Positions 1 through 8,257 of a stretch of DNA of 64,000 nt are shown piece by piece. The notes beneath the pieces were generated by a model. The model was not told where the DNA came from. It ran no database searches and worked only from the letters and a program-made list of their open reading frames with translations. The stretch spans positions 310,001 to 374,000 of the forward strand of contig JAWLHU010000004.1 of assembly GCA_041690255.1 (NCBI GenBank), written 5' to 3'. Every line of letters starts with the position of its first letter. The stretch's first letter is position 1. Made by a program: the position numbers and the translations under genes. The DNA comes from JAWLHU01 sp041690255 (GTDB lineage Bacteria; Bacillota; Sulfobacillia; Symbiobacteriales; Symbiobacteriaceae).

Positions 1-2558
1 GAGGTGGTGAGATTCCCCCGGTGAAGCTCAACCGGCGATGCGGGTGGGTAGTTGACCATGAGGGCGTAATCGGCCCAGCCACCGCTGCTGGTCAGGTTGA
101 TCGTATAGGTGCCCGCCTGACCGGCCGTGAAACGCAGCCCCTTCTCACCGGACGCGACCTCCTTGCCGCTCGGGTCAAGGGCCGTCAGACTCGCCCTGGC
201 GCTGCCCAGCAGGCCCAGGTCAGCGATCACCTGGCCGCCCGCCTCCATGGTCAGGTGGAACTTGCGCACCGTGCTGTAGACGGCCGTCTGGCCGGTGAAC
301 TGGAACGCCTCCAGCTTCTGCGCCTTGTTCTGCACCGCCACCCGGACCGGGGCGGAGATGCCGACATAGCCGCCGGTGTTGTAGGCATTGGCCACGATCT
401 CGTGGGGACCGTCGGCCACGGTGGTGGAATCCCAGTGGAGCGTGTACGGAGCGGTCGTCGCCCTGCCCACGTAGACACCATCGACATAGTAGAGGACCTT
501 GGTGATCCCCTTCGCATCGCTGGCCGATGCCCTCAGGCTCACCTTCCCGGTGAGGGTGGCGCCGTTCGCCGGACTGGTGACCGAGGCGGTGGGCCGCTTC
601 GGGTTCGGCTTCGGCTCCTCCGGCTTCGGGGTGGGAGCGGTGCCGTCGCTCACATTGCCCGAGAGGACCAGGGCAAAGGGCTGCGGCCCCTGCGGGACGT
701 TGTAGCCGGAGACCGTCACCGTGTAGGTGCCGCTGGTCGGTGCGGCCACCACCACGTTCTCTACGTTGTTGATCCGGTCCGGGGTGGCGCCGAGCATGTG
801 ATTGCCGGCCACCTTCTTGCCATCGGGGCCCGTGACCAACAGGTCGAGGTCATTGACGAGCGTCTTCTCGGCGGAGGGATTGGCCGGGTAGTCGGTCCAG
901 ACCAGGGTCGCCTTGAGTGGGGCACCCGCCTCCACCGTGTAGCTGTAAGACTGGGACTGCCCGGTGGCCAGCGCCTTCTCCTCGTTCACGAAGCGGAACG
1001 GCGTGCCGCCTACGGCCTCGTTCAGATCGACCCGGCCCCAGCCGGTATCCTTCCAGGTGAGGCCGCTCTTCATGGAGGCGGCGCTGTTGATCAGGGTCGC
1101 CTTCAGGAGCGAGGCTGCGGGCGTGACCTTCAGGCTCTCCACGTAGAACTGGCGGAGGACCGCCACGGTGCCGGCGGTGAGCGGGGTGGCCATGGAGGTG
1201 CCGCCCATGTAGCCATAGCGGCTGTTGGTCTCATCGATCGCCCAGAAATGCTTCTCTTCGGCCACGCTGGAGCGGGCGGAGAGGATCCAGGTGCCCGGGG
1301 CCACGATATCGGGCTTCACCCGGTTGTCCTTGGTCGGCCCCCGGCTGGAGAAGGAGGCCATGTCGGTCACATCGGTCGCCATCTTCCGCTCGGGCCGGTC
1401 GTTCTGGGAGGCGCCCACCGTAATGGCGTTCTTGGCGGTAGACGGAGCGGAGACGGTCCCATAGTTGGTCTGGCCGTTCCGGTCGTGGTCGCCGTCGTTG
1501 CCGGCGGCAAAGAGGATCGTGTAGTCCCTGTGCTCCCACATGAACCGGTCGACCTGGCTGGATTGTGCGTTGTAAATGTCGCCGCCGCTGGTGACCGGGA
1601 TGCCCCAGGAGTTGGTGTGAATCCGGGCGCCGGCGTCATACGCCTGCTGGAAGAGCTGGGTCAGGTCCTCGGGGATGCCACCCAGGCTGCCGTCCTTGTC
1701 CTCCACGGCCTGGAAGACCAGTTGGGCACCGGGGGCCATGCCCTTCTGCGCCCCGCCGGACGCCCTGCCGCTGCCGAGGACCGAGCCGGCCACGTGGGTG
1801 CCGTGAGCCAGGGTGTCCGAGGCGTCTCCCGGCTTGCCCAGGGCGATGAGCCTCTTGATCTGCCCCTGGAAGTCCGGGTGCATGGAAGCGTCATTCTTAC
1901 CAGTGTCGAGGCCGGTGTCGGTGACAGCCACCACCTGCCCCTTGCCGTCGTAGCCGCTCTTCCAGACCGGCGAGACCCTCATGATCCCCGCGGCCTTCTC
2001 GTTGTGGGTCACATAGGCCGGCGCCGGCTCCAGGTAGATCAGGTCGCTGGACTCGGCCATCTGGGCCAACTTTGCGGCATCGACCGTCGTCTGGTAGGTG
2101 CGACCGCCGCCCCCCGGCGCGAAGCTGGTCACCTGCACCGCAACCGACCCCTTCGCCCCGTGCAGGGCACCATCGACCTTGTAACTCGCCTTGTACGGGG
2201 CCACGCCGTTCACGAAGCTGAGGGCAGCCACCTTCTCCCTCTGCTTGCCATCCATGCGGACGAGGAAGGCGTTCTCGGGCAGATAGTCACCCAACTCCGC
2301 CCCCAGGCGAGTCACTGCGGCCTTCTGCGCCTCGGTCACCGGGCCGGTGAACTGGAGGATGTGGAGGGAGCGGACAGCCTGACCCGTAGCCGGGACCGCC
2401 GTGCTCTGGCGGGTCATGTAGAGCGTCCCCTGCCGGAGCCGGATCGGTTGGTTCGCCGCACTCGCCGCATTCTGACCGCCGGAGACCTGGACCCCGAGGA
2501 GACCTACGAGTACCGAGGCAACTGTAACGGCTGCGAGTATCTGTCTCTTTCGCGTCAT
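1..2558 (-). CDS. Secreted subtilisin-family (S8) serine peptidase, C-terminus cut by window edge
   Basis: At least 852 codons are open to the left edge. An N-terminal signal peptide is visible (MTRKRQ then a hydrophobic stretch to about residue 25), followed by a propeptide-like region. The subtilase triad follows: Asp in VAVTDTGLDTG near residue 213, His in HGTHVAGS near 251, Ser in GGTSMATP near 454. The oxyanion region NSWG and AAGNDGD is also present. Next come a jelly-roll-like domain (LVWTDYPANP, LVNDLDLLV), as in Kp-43-type subtilases, and an Ig-like repeat (TSPANGATLTGKV, VLYYVDGVYVG). The ATG at 2558 follows GAGGGGGAAG. It probably degrades extracellular protein. The substrate is unknown and the true C-terminus lies outside the window. 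Confidence 0.93.
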   Translation of the reverse strand, partial: MTRKRQILAAVTVASVLVGLLGVQVSGGQNAASAANQPIRLRQGTLYMTRQSTAVPATGQAVRSLHILQFTGPVTEAQKAAVTRLGAELGDYLPENAFLVRMDGKQREKVAALSFVNGVAPYKASYKVDGALHGAKGSVAVQVTSFAPGGGGRTYQTTVDAAKLAQMAESSDLIYLEPAPAYVTHNEKAAGIMRVSPVWKSGYDGKGQVVAVTDTGLDTGKNDASMHPDFQGQIKRLIALGKPGDASDTLAHGTHVAGSVLGSGRASGGAQKGMAPGAQLVFQAVEDKDGSLGGIPEDLTQLFQQAYDAGARIHTNSWGIPVTSGGDIYNAQSSQVDRFMWEHRDYTILFAAGNDGDHDRNGQTNYGTVSAPSTAKNAITVGASQNDRPERKMATDVTDMASFSSRGPTKDNRVKPDIVAPGTWILSARSSVAEEKHFWAIDETNSRYGYMGGTSMATPLTAGTVAVLRQFYVESLKVTPAASLLKATLINSAASMKSGLTWKDTGWGRVDLNEAVGGTPFRFVNEEKALATGQSQSYSYTVEAGAPLKATLVWTDYPANPSAEKTLVNDLDLLVTGPDGKKVAGNHMLGATPDRINNVENVVVAAPTSGTYTVTVSGYNVPQGPQPFALVLSGNVSDGTAPTPKPEEPKPNPKRPTASVTSPANGATLTGKVSLRASASDAKGITKVLYYVDGVYVGRATTAPYTLHWDSTTVADGPHEIVANAYNTGGYVGISAPVRVAVQNKAQKLEAFQFTGQTAVYSTVRKFHLTMEAGGQVIADLGLLGSARASLTALDPSGKEVASGEKGLRFTAGQAGTYTINLTSSGGWADYALMVNYPPASPVELHRGNLTT

Positions 2559-2812
2559 CCGGTCTTCCCCCTCTGTTTCGTTGCCGCGGTCTGCTGCGAT
2601 CCATCGTTATCTGGAAATCCTTCCAAATAACATAATACGATGGATTGGCACAACGAATTCGGGGAGAAGAGCCCCTCTTCCTGCTGAACAGCACCTGCCA
2701 GATTCTGCGCTCCGGGATCCTCTGCCGACAATCGACGCTGGACAAACCGAACGGGATGGGAGTACCATGTCCTTGTACCTTCGCCCAAGATCATGCCAAA
2801 GGAGAATGGGCC

Positions 2813-3040
2813 GTGTTCAGCAACCTCGGCTTTGGAGAGATCCTGCTTATCGCAATCGTCGCCCTCGTCGTCTTTGGACCATCCAAACTGCCGGAGATGG
2901 GCCGGAGTGTAGGCACCGCCATTCGGGAATTCAAGAAGGCCACCCAGACGATCACCGAAGAGGTGACCAAGGCGGCGACCGAAGAGATCAAGGACAAGTC
3001 AGAACCCGCCAAGAGTGCGGGGACCGAACCGAAGGCATAA
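2813..3040 (+). CDS. tatA: Sec-independent translocase subunit TatA
   Basis: This is a 75-residue protein of the TatA/TatE family, which forms the oligomeric channel component of the twin-arginine translocase in the cytoplasmic membrane. It has one N-terminal membrane helix (GEILLIAIVALVVFG), the FGPSKLPEMGR hinge and amphipathic helix, and a charged, lysine/glutamate-rich tail. The GTG start is chosen because AAAGGAG lies 9 bases upstream. Longer in-frame extensions lack a ribosome binding site and would bury the membrane helix. No tatC is next to it, so the partner must lie elsewhere. It is divergent from the secreted subtilase, and a terminator follows directly. Confidence 0.93.
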   Translation: MFSNLGFGEILLIAIVALVVFGPSKLPEMGRSVGTAIREFKKATQTITEEVTKAATEEIKDKSEPAKSAGTEPKA

Positions 3041-3044
3041 CGAA

Positions 3045-3082
3045 GCGCCCGCACCTGGGTCTCGCCAGGACGGGCGCCTTTT
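3045..3082 (+). terminator. Intrinsic terminator after tatA
   Basis: Seven-base inverted repeat GCGCCCG / CGGGCGC (3045-3051 and 3071-3077) followed by CTTTTCG. It starts five bases after the tatA stop codon. Confidence 0.7.
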
Positions 3083-3119
3083 CGTTCATGCCGCTGCCTT
3101 TGGGGAGATTCCGGGGAAC

Positions 3120-3479
3120 CTAGTGGGGGAGCAGATCGATCCGCTCCGCCCCGGCCCGGCGCATCTCGCCGGCGATATCCAGCGCCCGGTCCGGATCGTC
3201 CGACCGGGCGACGACCACCGTCTGCCCCTTCCAGACCATGTCGCCCCAGCGCTTCGAGACCGGGTCCTCGTCGCCCAGGGCGGTCAGACCGATCCCGGTG
3301 AAGGCGGCGAGAATCCAGTTGTCGGTCGGGTCCAGGGTCGGGCGGGCCAGATCATCGAACTCCGCCTCGCCTATGATATCCAGCTCGTCGGCATCCAGCG
3401 CAAACTCATCCCGCAGGTGGGCGGCGGCCAGGTCGGCATCGCCGCTGTGCTGAAAGACCCCCACCACGGTCTGTCCCAT
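3120..3479 (-). CDS. Small protein resembling the YflT/general stress 17M domain
   Basis: 119 residues, acidic and soluble, beginning MGQTVVGVFQHSGDADLAA. The opening (a strand, then an acidic helix) resembles the ferredoxin-like YflT/GsiB-type stress domain, in which a protein family repeats 'VVGVF...DAE.AV..L'. That match is from memory and weak. The start is set by AGGAGG 11 bases upstream of the ATG at 3479. A longer in-frame extension to 3836 overlaps the neighbouring membrane protein and lacks a binding site. It lies in the same orientation as the membrane gene just upstream. Function is unknown. Confidence 0.6.
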   Translation of the reverse strand: MGQTVVGVFQHSGDADLAAAHLRDEFALDADELDIIGEAEFDDLARPTLDPTDNWILAAFTGIGLTALGDEDPVSKRWGDMVWKGQTVVVARSDDPDRALDIAGEMRRAGAERIDLLPH

Positions 3480-3553
3480 GGGATCATCGCCTCCTCGGCC
3501 ATAGTCTGGCCTGCGGGCGGGCGGGATCATCCGGGGCGGGCGTGGATCACCGA

Positions 3554-3952
3554 CTACGAGCCACCCTCCTGGCGGCGGGAGACCGGCGGGCGCACCGGAC
3601 CGGCCTTTTCGTTCTGACCCTTGCGGCGCAGTTGCGGGAAGAGGCGCACCGTGAAGAGCAGCCCGTGGGACCAGACCGCGAAGGCCCAGACCAGCGGGAA
3701 GAGCTCCCAGCGCCAGAGGCTGATCGCCACCCCGACGCCGCCACCGATCATGAGCATCCAGCCGGCCCGCGGGCGCGGCCAGTCGCCGGCGGTCGCACCG
3801 GCCAGAACCCATCCCCCAGCGATGGCGCCGCTGCAAATCGCCCCGTAGATCCCAAACCAGATCCAGTCCATCGTAACGCGGGGCAACAGCGCCAGCCCGA
3901 CCGCCCCGGCCAGCATGGCCGATGCGGAGAGCCCGTAGACGAGGTGACGCAC
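3554..3952 (-). CDS. Hypothetical integral membrane protein (four predicted helices)
   Basis: About 132 residues with four hydrophobic segments (for example ASAMLAGAVGLALLP, FGIYGAICSGAIAGG, WMLMIGGGVGVAISL, LVWAFAVWSHGLLF) and a basic C-terminal tail (RRKGQNEKAG). The GTG at 3952 is preferred because AGGGGG lies 8 bases upstream. The in-frame ATG at 3976 has its purine-rich stretch only about two bases away. I do not recognise the family. It is upstream of, and co-oriented with, the YflT-like gene and divergent from the M42 peptidase. Confidence 0.6.
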   Translation of the reverse strand: MRHLVYGLSASAMLAGAVGLALLPRVTMDWIWFGIYGAICSGAIAGGWVLAGATAGDWPRPRAGWMLMIGGGVGVAISLWRWELFPLVWAFAVWSHGLLFTVRLFPQLRRKGQNEKAGPVRPPVSRRQEGGS

Positions 3953-4096
3953 AGATTTGACCCCCTGATCGTTCATCTTCCTGTAGAAAGTTTACCGCAG
4001 CCCTGCTTCCTTTCCCTCCCTATGATACAATGAAAGACGATTTTCGATGAAAAAGAGGGCGATATCGCCCGCGTGTCACGACAAGGAGGCCGACTC

Positions 4097-5137
4097 ATGC
4101 CCACGTTCGATGTTGCATACATGGCCGAGAAGACCATGGAACTCTGCCGGATTCCCAGCCCCACCGGCTTCACCGCCGAAGCGATCACGTACACCGAGGC
4201 CGAGTTCCAGCGCCTGGGCGTGGAGACCCGCCGGACCCGTAAGGGCGCCCTGATTGCCACGCTGCCTGGCAGGGAGCAGTCCACGCACCGGGCGATCGCC
4301 GCCCATGTCGATACCCTGGGCGCCATGGTCAAGGAGATCAAGGGGAATGGCCGGCTGAAGCTGACCAAGGTCGGCGGCTTCTCGGGCAACTCGATCGAGG
4401 GCGAGTACTGCCTGGTCCACAAAATGGACGGCTCCACCGTCTCCGGCACGATCCTCGTGACCAAGGCCTCCACCCACGTCCACGGCCCCGAGCACGCCAA
4501 GCAGGAGCGGGACGAGGCGAACCTTGAGGTCCGGCTGGACGCCAAGGTCCGCTCGAAGCAAGATGTGATCGATCTGGGGATCCAGGTGGGCGACTTTATC
4601 TCCTTCGCCACCCGGACCACCATGACCGAGACCGGCTTTATCAAGACCCGCCACCTGGACGACAAGGCCTGCGTCGCCATCCTCTTCGAGATCGCCCGGC
4701 TGGTCAAGGAGGAGCGGATCGAACTGGCTCACACCACCCACTTCTTCATCTCGAACTATGAGGAGACGGGCCACGGTGCGGCCGGCGTCTTCCCGGCCGA
4801 GGTGGATGAGGTGGTCGCCCTGGACATGGCCGCCGTGGGCGACGGCCAGACCTCCGATGAGTACTCGGTCACGATCTGCGTCAAGGACTCCTCGGGTCCG
4901 TACGACTACGAGCTCTCCCGCCGGCTCCAGCGCCAGGCCGCGGCGGCGGGCATTCCCTACCGGGTCGATATCTATCCGTTCTACGGCTCCGACGCCAGCG
5001 CCGCCCTGCGGGCCGGGGGCCAGTTCAAGGCCGCCCTGGTCGGCCCCGGGATCGACGCCTCCCACTCCTACGAGCGGGTCCACACCGACGCCCTGGAGAA
5101 CACAGCGAAGCTGCTCATGGAGTACCTGACCCGATGA
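4097..5137 (+). CDS. M42 family metallopeptidase (glutamyl aminopeptidase / tetrahedral aminopeptidase type)
   Basis: 346 residues, normal length for family M42. These are cytoplasmic, cobalt- or zinc-dependent aminopeptidases that form dodecameric shells and trim short peptides. The dinuclear metal site is complete: His-Asp in AAHVDTLGAMV near residue 73, Asp in HLDDKACVA near 190, Glu-Glu in SNYEETGHGA near 223, Asp in VALDMAAVG near 245, and a C-terminal His in SHSYERVHTDALE. The ATG is chosen because AAGGAGG lies 9 bases upstream. An earlier in-frame GTG overlaps that site. It ends in ATGA overlap with the next gene, indicating translational coupling. Confidence 0.92.
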   Translation: MPTFDVAYMAEKTMELCRIPSPTGFTAEAITYTEAEFQRLGVETRRTRKGALIATLPGREQSTHRAIAAHVDTLGAMVKEIKGNGRLKLTKVGGFSGNSIEGEYCLVHKMDGSTVSGTILVTKASTHVHGPEHAKQERDEANLEVRLDAKVRSKQDVIDLGIQVGDFISFATRTTMTETGFIKTRHLDDKACVAILFEIARLVKEERIELAHTTHFFISNYEETGHGAAGVFPAEVDEVVALDMAAVGDGQTSDEYSVTICVKDSSGPYDYELSRRLQRQAAAAGIPYRVDIYPFYGSDASAALRAGGQFKAALVGPGIDASHSYERVHTDALENTAKLLMEYLTR

Positions 5138-5865
5138 GCCTTGTCCAGCAGTTCTGGGAGGCGTCCCGCGGGGCGCCCCTCGTGGTCCTGACCGATTTCG
5201 ATTTCACTATCACCACGGTCGATGTGGGCGACCTGATCACCGACGACCACTGCCGGGCATCCGACGAAGTGACCGACCGCTTCCTGCGGGGCGAGATCGG
5301 CACCCGGCTCTACTGGCTCGACTCCATGGCGCGGGTGGACCTGGCCCGGGCGGTGGATCTGGCCGACTCGGTCACAATCGACCCCGGCTTCCACCCCTTT
5401 GCCGAGTACTGCCGGGAGCAGGGGATCCCGCTCGCGGTGGTCAGCGATGGCTTCACCTTCTACATTGACCGGGTCCTGCACCGGGAGGGGCTGGACTGGC
5501 TCCCGGTCTTCAGCAACGCCCGCTCCGAGGCAGGCGACCTCCTCTTCCCGTTCGGCAACCCGGCCTGCGACCGCTGCGCCTGCTGCAAGGCGGCTGTGGT
5601 ACGGCGGCTCCACCAGGCAGGCTCGCGGGTGATCTACTTTGGCGATGGGGTGAGCGATCTCTACGCCGCCGGTCACGCCGATTGGGTCTTCGCCAAGGGG
5701 CGCCTGGCCCGGTTCCTCAAGGAGCAGGGCTCGCCCTTCTTCCCCCTCGACTCCTTTACCTCGGCGCTGCAGGTGGTACAGGCCAACGGGGATGCTTTTC
5801 GCTCCGGGCAGATGGAGTCCCGCGCCACCCTCACCCCGCACCCGAACTGCCACTTCGCCAACTGA
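5134..5865 (+). CDS. HAD-IB family phosphatase, MtnX-like
   Basis: 243 residues with the HAD motifs in order: the nucleophile region DFDFTITTVD near residue 21 (motif I, DxDxT), motif II serine in AVVSDGFTFY, and motif III/IV in YFGDGVSDLYAA. A cysteine-rich insert (CDRCACCKA) is typical of MtnX-like enzymes. MtnX dephosphorylates 2-hydroxy-3-keto-5-methylthiopentenyl-1-phosphate in methionine salvage. No other salvage gene is nearby, so the substrate is uncertain. It overlaps the M42 peptidase by four bases (ATGA), so the two are co-translated. Confidence 0.82.
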   Translation: MSLVQQFWEASRGAPLVVLTDFDFTITTVDVGDLITDDHCRASDEVTDRFLRGEIGTRLYWLDSMARVDLARAVDLADSVTIDPGFHPFAEYCREQGIPLAVVSDGFTFYIDRVLHREGLDWLPVFSNARSEAGDLLFPFGNPACDRCACCKAAVVRRLHQAGSRVIYFGDGVSDLYAAGHADWVFAKGRLARFLKEQGSPFFPLDSFTSALQVVQANGDAFRSGQMESRATLTPHPNCHFAN

Positions 5866-5949
5866 CGGCGAAAGGCCGGGGATCCGAACGGAACATCCGC
5901 CAACTTATACGAATTCGGAAGGTTGTTGGTTGTCACCACGGCTGATTGC

Positions 5950-6090
5950 CTCTCCTGCCCGATTTCGGCCCCGCAGCAGCTTTGCCCTGGCAGGAGCCGG
6001 TCACGTATGCTAGATGTGGGTCCCGTCCGAAGTCTAGACGCAGCTTGGGAACCCGGTCTGCCGGCGAAAGCCGATGGACCGGGTCTTGTT
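5950..6090 (+). promoter_or_regulatory. Structured 5' leader of ablB, possible cis-regulatory RNA
   Basis: Three nested or consecutive inverted repeats precede ablB: CTCCTGCC/GGCAGGAG (5952-5959 with 5989-5996), CTAGA/TCTAG (6010-6014 with 6033-6037), and ACCCGGTC...GACCGGGT (6051-6058 with 6077-6084) capped by a GCCGGC-GAAA-GCCG hairpin. The last stem is followed by TTGTT, only weakly terminator-like. I cannot assign it to a known riboswitch class. Confidence 0.4.
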
Positions 6091-6110
6091 ATGGCGAAGG
6101 AGGCGATCAT

Positions 6111-6977
6111 ATGATTCAGGAGGAACGCGTACCGCTGCTACAGCGAGTCGAAGCGACCAGCGATGACTGGCAGGCCACCGTAGAGCTGGACGGCATAAAC
6201 CGACGAGTAAAGCTGAAGCGCTACCGCTTCGAGGGGCGTGAAGCGCTCGCGGCCCTGGGCGAGTACCTGATCTCCCTGGCCCGGAGCCAGGGGTTTGGAA
6301 AGATACTGGCCGAGAGCCGAGAGGCGGACTGGGAGCGGTTTTTGGGCCGTGGCTTCGCCCTGGAGGGGATCATTCCGGGCTACTTTGCCGGAGCCGACGG
6401 CTACTTCCTCTCCTACTTCATTGAGCCAGACCGGCAGCAGTCGAGCCGGCTGGAGCTGGAGAACGAGATCCTCGAAGCGGTGTTAGATGCCGACCTGGTT
6501 GAGCCGGAGGTCCACGAGCGGTTCACCATCGCCCCCGCGACCGATGAGGACGTGGAGGAGATGGCCGAGCTCTTCGGCGCCATCTTTGACACGTACCCCA
6601 CCCCGCTCAATCAGCCCGACTACATTCGGCAGCAGATGCGGGACGAGGAAGCGATCTTCCGGGTCGTCCGGGAGGATGGGCGGGTGGTCAGCGCCGCCGC
6701 CGCCGAGGTCGACTGGGCCAACCGGCACGCCGAACTGACCGACTGCGCCACCTATCCCGAGTACCGGGGTGAGGGGCTCATGCTGGCGATCCTGCGTGAC
6801 CTGGAGCAGGAACTGCACCGCCGGGACGTGGGCTGCCTCTTCAGCCTGGCCCGGGCGTCGAGCTACGGCATGAACCTGGTCCTCCGCCGGCTCGGCTACC
6901 GCTATCGCGGGCGGATGATCAACAACTGCCATATCTGCGGGGACTGGGAGGATATGAACGTCTGGGTGAAGACGTAA
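6111..6977 (+). CDS. ablB: Putative beta-lysine N-acetyltransferase AblB
   Basis: 288 residues with the usual AblB layout: an N-terminal lobe of about 140 residues, then a GNAT acetyltransferase domain with the acetyl-CoA loop (YPEYRGEGLMLAILR, Q/RxxGxG/A-like) near residue 220 and the conserved end RYRGRMINNCHI. AblB acetylates beta-lysine to the compatible solute N-epsilon-acetyl-beta-lysine, normally after lysine 2,3-aminomutase AblA. No ablA is adjacent, which is unusual because the two are generally an operon. The ATG at 6111 has GGAGG eight bases upstream. The gene is preceded by a structured leader and followed by a strong hairpin, so it is probably monocistronic. Confidence 0.87.
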   Translation: MIQEERVPLLQRVEATSDDWQATVELDGINRRVKLKRYRFEGREALAALGEYLISLARSQGFGKILAESREADWERFLGRGFALEGIIPGYFAGADGYFLSYFIEPDRQQSSRLELENEILEAVLDADLVEPEVHERFTIAPATDEDVEEMAELFGAIFDTYPTPLNQPDYIRQQMRDEEAIFRVVREDGRVVSAAAAEVDWANRHAELTDCATYPEYRGEGLMLAILRDLEQELHRRDVGCLFSLARASSYGMNLVLRRLGYRYRGRMINNCHICGDWEDMNVWVKT

Positions 6978-6982
6978 TCTGT

Positions 6983-7012
6983 GAGGCCGCACCCTCTGAT
7001 GGGTGCGGCCTC
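6983..7012 (+). terminator. Perfect 12-bp hairpin after ablB
   Basis: GAGGCCGCACCC / GGGTGCGGCCTC with a six-base loop starts five bases after the ablB stop. The U-tract is poor (TCTCGCT), so termination may be partly factor-dependent. Confidence 0.65.
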
Positions 7013-7061
7013 TCGCTATGCACGTTGCGTGCTCCGATTGCGCCCGGCGACCTCCTGCACG

Positions 7062-7371
7062 GGGGTCCGAAACAGTCGCGCTCAGTCGCACCGGGGTCCG
7101 AAGCAGTCGCGCTCAGTCGCACCGGGGTCCGAAGCGGTCGCGCTCAGTCGCACCGGGGTCCGAAGCAGTCGCGCTCCGTCGCACCGGGGTCCGAAGCGGT
7201 CGAGCTCCGTCGCGCCGGGGTCCGAGGCAGTCGCGCTCCGTCGCACCGGGGTCCGAAGCGGTCGCGCTCCGTCGCGCCGGGGTCCGGAGCGGTCGCGCTC
7301 CGTCGCGCCGGGGTCCGAAGCGGTCGCGCTCAGTCGCGCCGGGGTCCGAAGCAGTCGCGCTCAGTCGCGCC
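7062..7371. repeat. Tandem array of ten 31-bp repeats
   Basis: Ten units of exactly 31 bp begin at 7062, 7093, 7124, 7155, 7186, 7217, 7248, 7279, 7310 and 7341, each starting GGGGTCCGAAGC. Units vary at a few positions (A/G at unit base 13, A/C in TCAGTC/TCCGTC, A/G in CGCACC/CGCGCC). No stop codon occurs in any + frame, so three overlapping ORFs run through, but none has protein-like character. The array fills the space between convergent ablB and ytrI, and its last base is the first base of the ytrI stop codon. Confidence 0.97.
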
Positions 7372-7832
7372 TACTCGCTGACCGGCTTCACCCGGCCGTA
7401 GAGCGTCAGCTCGGGACCGATCACCAGAGCCTTCACCTCGACCTGGTAGAGGATCGAGTCGATCTCCATGAGCCGGCCGTGATAGCGGCTGTAGAGCAGG
7501 AGGAAGGAGATATCGTCGATCCGGCGGCCGATCTGCTCGTCGGAGAGCTCCTTCTGGATCCGTCGGCCCGCTTCCAGCCCCACCCGCTGGTCCGGCCCCT
7601 CGATCTCCGCCCTCGCCCGCAGCACCTCGGACTGGCCGGGCCGCTTCCGCTCGGCCTCCTTCAGCTTGACCACCTCGTCCTGCAGGGCTTCGACCTTGGC
7701 CAGCGCCTCGTCCCGCTCAAGCCGCAACTGCTGCACCTTTGGCCCGGCGATCACCGGGAAGAGCCAGATCGCCGTGGCCACGCCGACCGCGAAGGCGGCC
7801 ATGAGCCGGGAGGCCGGTCCCCACCGGCTCAT
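7371..7832 (-). CDS. ytrI: Sporulation membrane protein, YtrI-like
   Basis: 153 residues. An N-terminal membrane helix (LMAAFAVGVATAIWLFPVIAG) is followed by a coiled coil (about residues 33-65, rich in E, K, L), then a mixed alpha/beta tail ending with a strand pair (VEVKALVIGPELTLYGRVK). The assignment rests mainly on position: it overlaps ytrH by four bases (ATGA), the same gene order as ytrH-ytrI in Bacillus, where both are needed for efficient sporulation. Sequence similarity to YtrI is low, as is usual. The stop codon abuts the 31-bp repeat array. Confidence 0.7.
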   Translation of the reverse strand: MSRWGPASRLMAAFAVGVATAIWLFPVIAGPKVQQLRLERDEALAKVEALQDEVVKLKEAERKRPGQSEVLRARAEIEGPDQRVGLEAGRRIQKELSDEQIGRRIDDISFLLLYSRYHGRLMEIDSILYQVEVKALVIGPELTLYGRVKPVSE

Positions 7833-8158
7833 GGCTTCCGCCCCGCCAAGTGCTGGAGCAGGAAGTAGCCCAGGTTGGCCCCCACCATGGCGACCAGCAG
7901 GTAGAAGACATGGCGGACGAGCACCCGCCCCTGTCCGGCAAAGAGCCCCTGCTCGATCCCCCGCAATGGCTCAAAGGAGCCGCTGACCGCGACGAGGATC
8001 CCCCAGAGGCGCATCTCGTCGGCCAGGAAGCGGAGCCGGTCCATAGGGTGCCCCCCGACCAGGAGCGAGGCGGCGGCACCGGAGAGGGCGCCGCCCAGGG
8101 TCACGCCCAGGGCGACGAGGAAGTTGGAGAGGAGTCTACCAAACAGGGCATCGTCCAC
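7829..8158 (-). CDS. ytrH: Sporulation membrane protein YtrH
   Basis: 109 residues, normal for YtrH, a forespore-associated membrane protein under sigma-E control in Bacillus. It has three hydrophobic segments (VALGVTLGGALSGAAAS, WGILVAVSGSF, VFYLLVAMVGANLGYFLL) and the family-like core GSFEPLRGIEQGLFAG. The start is GTG at 8158, placed by GGAGGTGG eight bases upstream. It is translationally coupled to ytrI. Its presence supports a spore-forming Firmicute host. Confidence 0.8.
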   Translation of the reverse strand: MDDALFGRLLSNFLVALGVTLGGALSGAAASLLVGGHPMDRLRFLADEMRLWGILVAVSGSFEPLRGIEQGLFAGQGRVLVRHVFYLLVAMVGANLGYFLLQHLAGRKP

Positions 8159-8210
8159 ACGACCACCTCCGTCTGGGACTCATACGCCGGAAGGAGGGCT
8201 GGCATGACAG

Positions 8211-8250
8211 AACAGAAACCGCCCGCCCGGGTCAACCCCAGGCAGGCGGT
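8211..8250 (-). terminator. Intrinsic terminator after panE
   Basis: ACCGCCTGCC / GGCGGGCGGT on the minus strand (8241-8250 with 8218-8227) followed by TTTCTGTTCTG. It separates the pan genes from ytrH. Confidence 0.7.
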
Positions 8251-8257
8251 CTCCGCT

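Noticed and set aside
21..2630. 869-codon open frame on the + strand opposite the subtilase
   Set aside because: It is a mirror frame of a GC-rich gene. Its translation has biased Gly/Arg/Val composition and no domain, while the minus strand has the full subtilase triad.
5950..6090. c-di-GMP-I or lysine riboswitch before ablB
   Set aside because: The GGCAAAC and ACGCAAAG cores and the lysine-element AGAGGTGC are absent, and the P2 loop has no GNRA tetraloop. Stems alone do not fit.
7062..7371. CRISPR array
   Set aside because: The repeats are contiguous without spacers, so it is a tandem repeat, and no cas genes are present.
6981..7868. Three overlapping + frames through the 31-bp repeats
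   Set aside because: Each is produced by a period of 31 in open sequence. They lack ribosome sites and vary only with the repeat.
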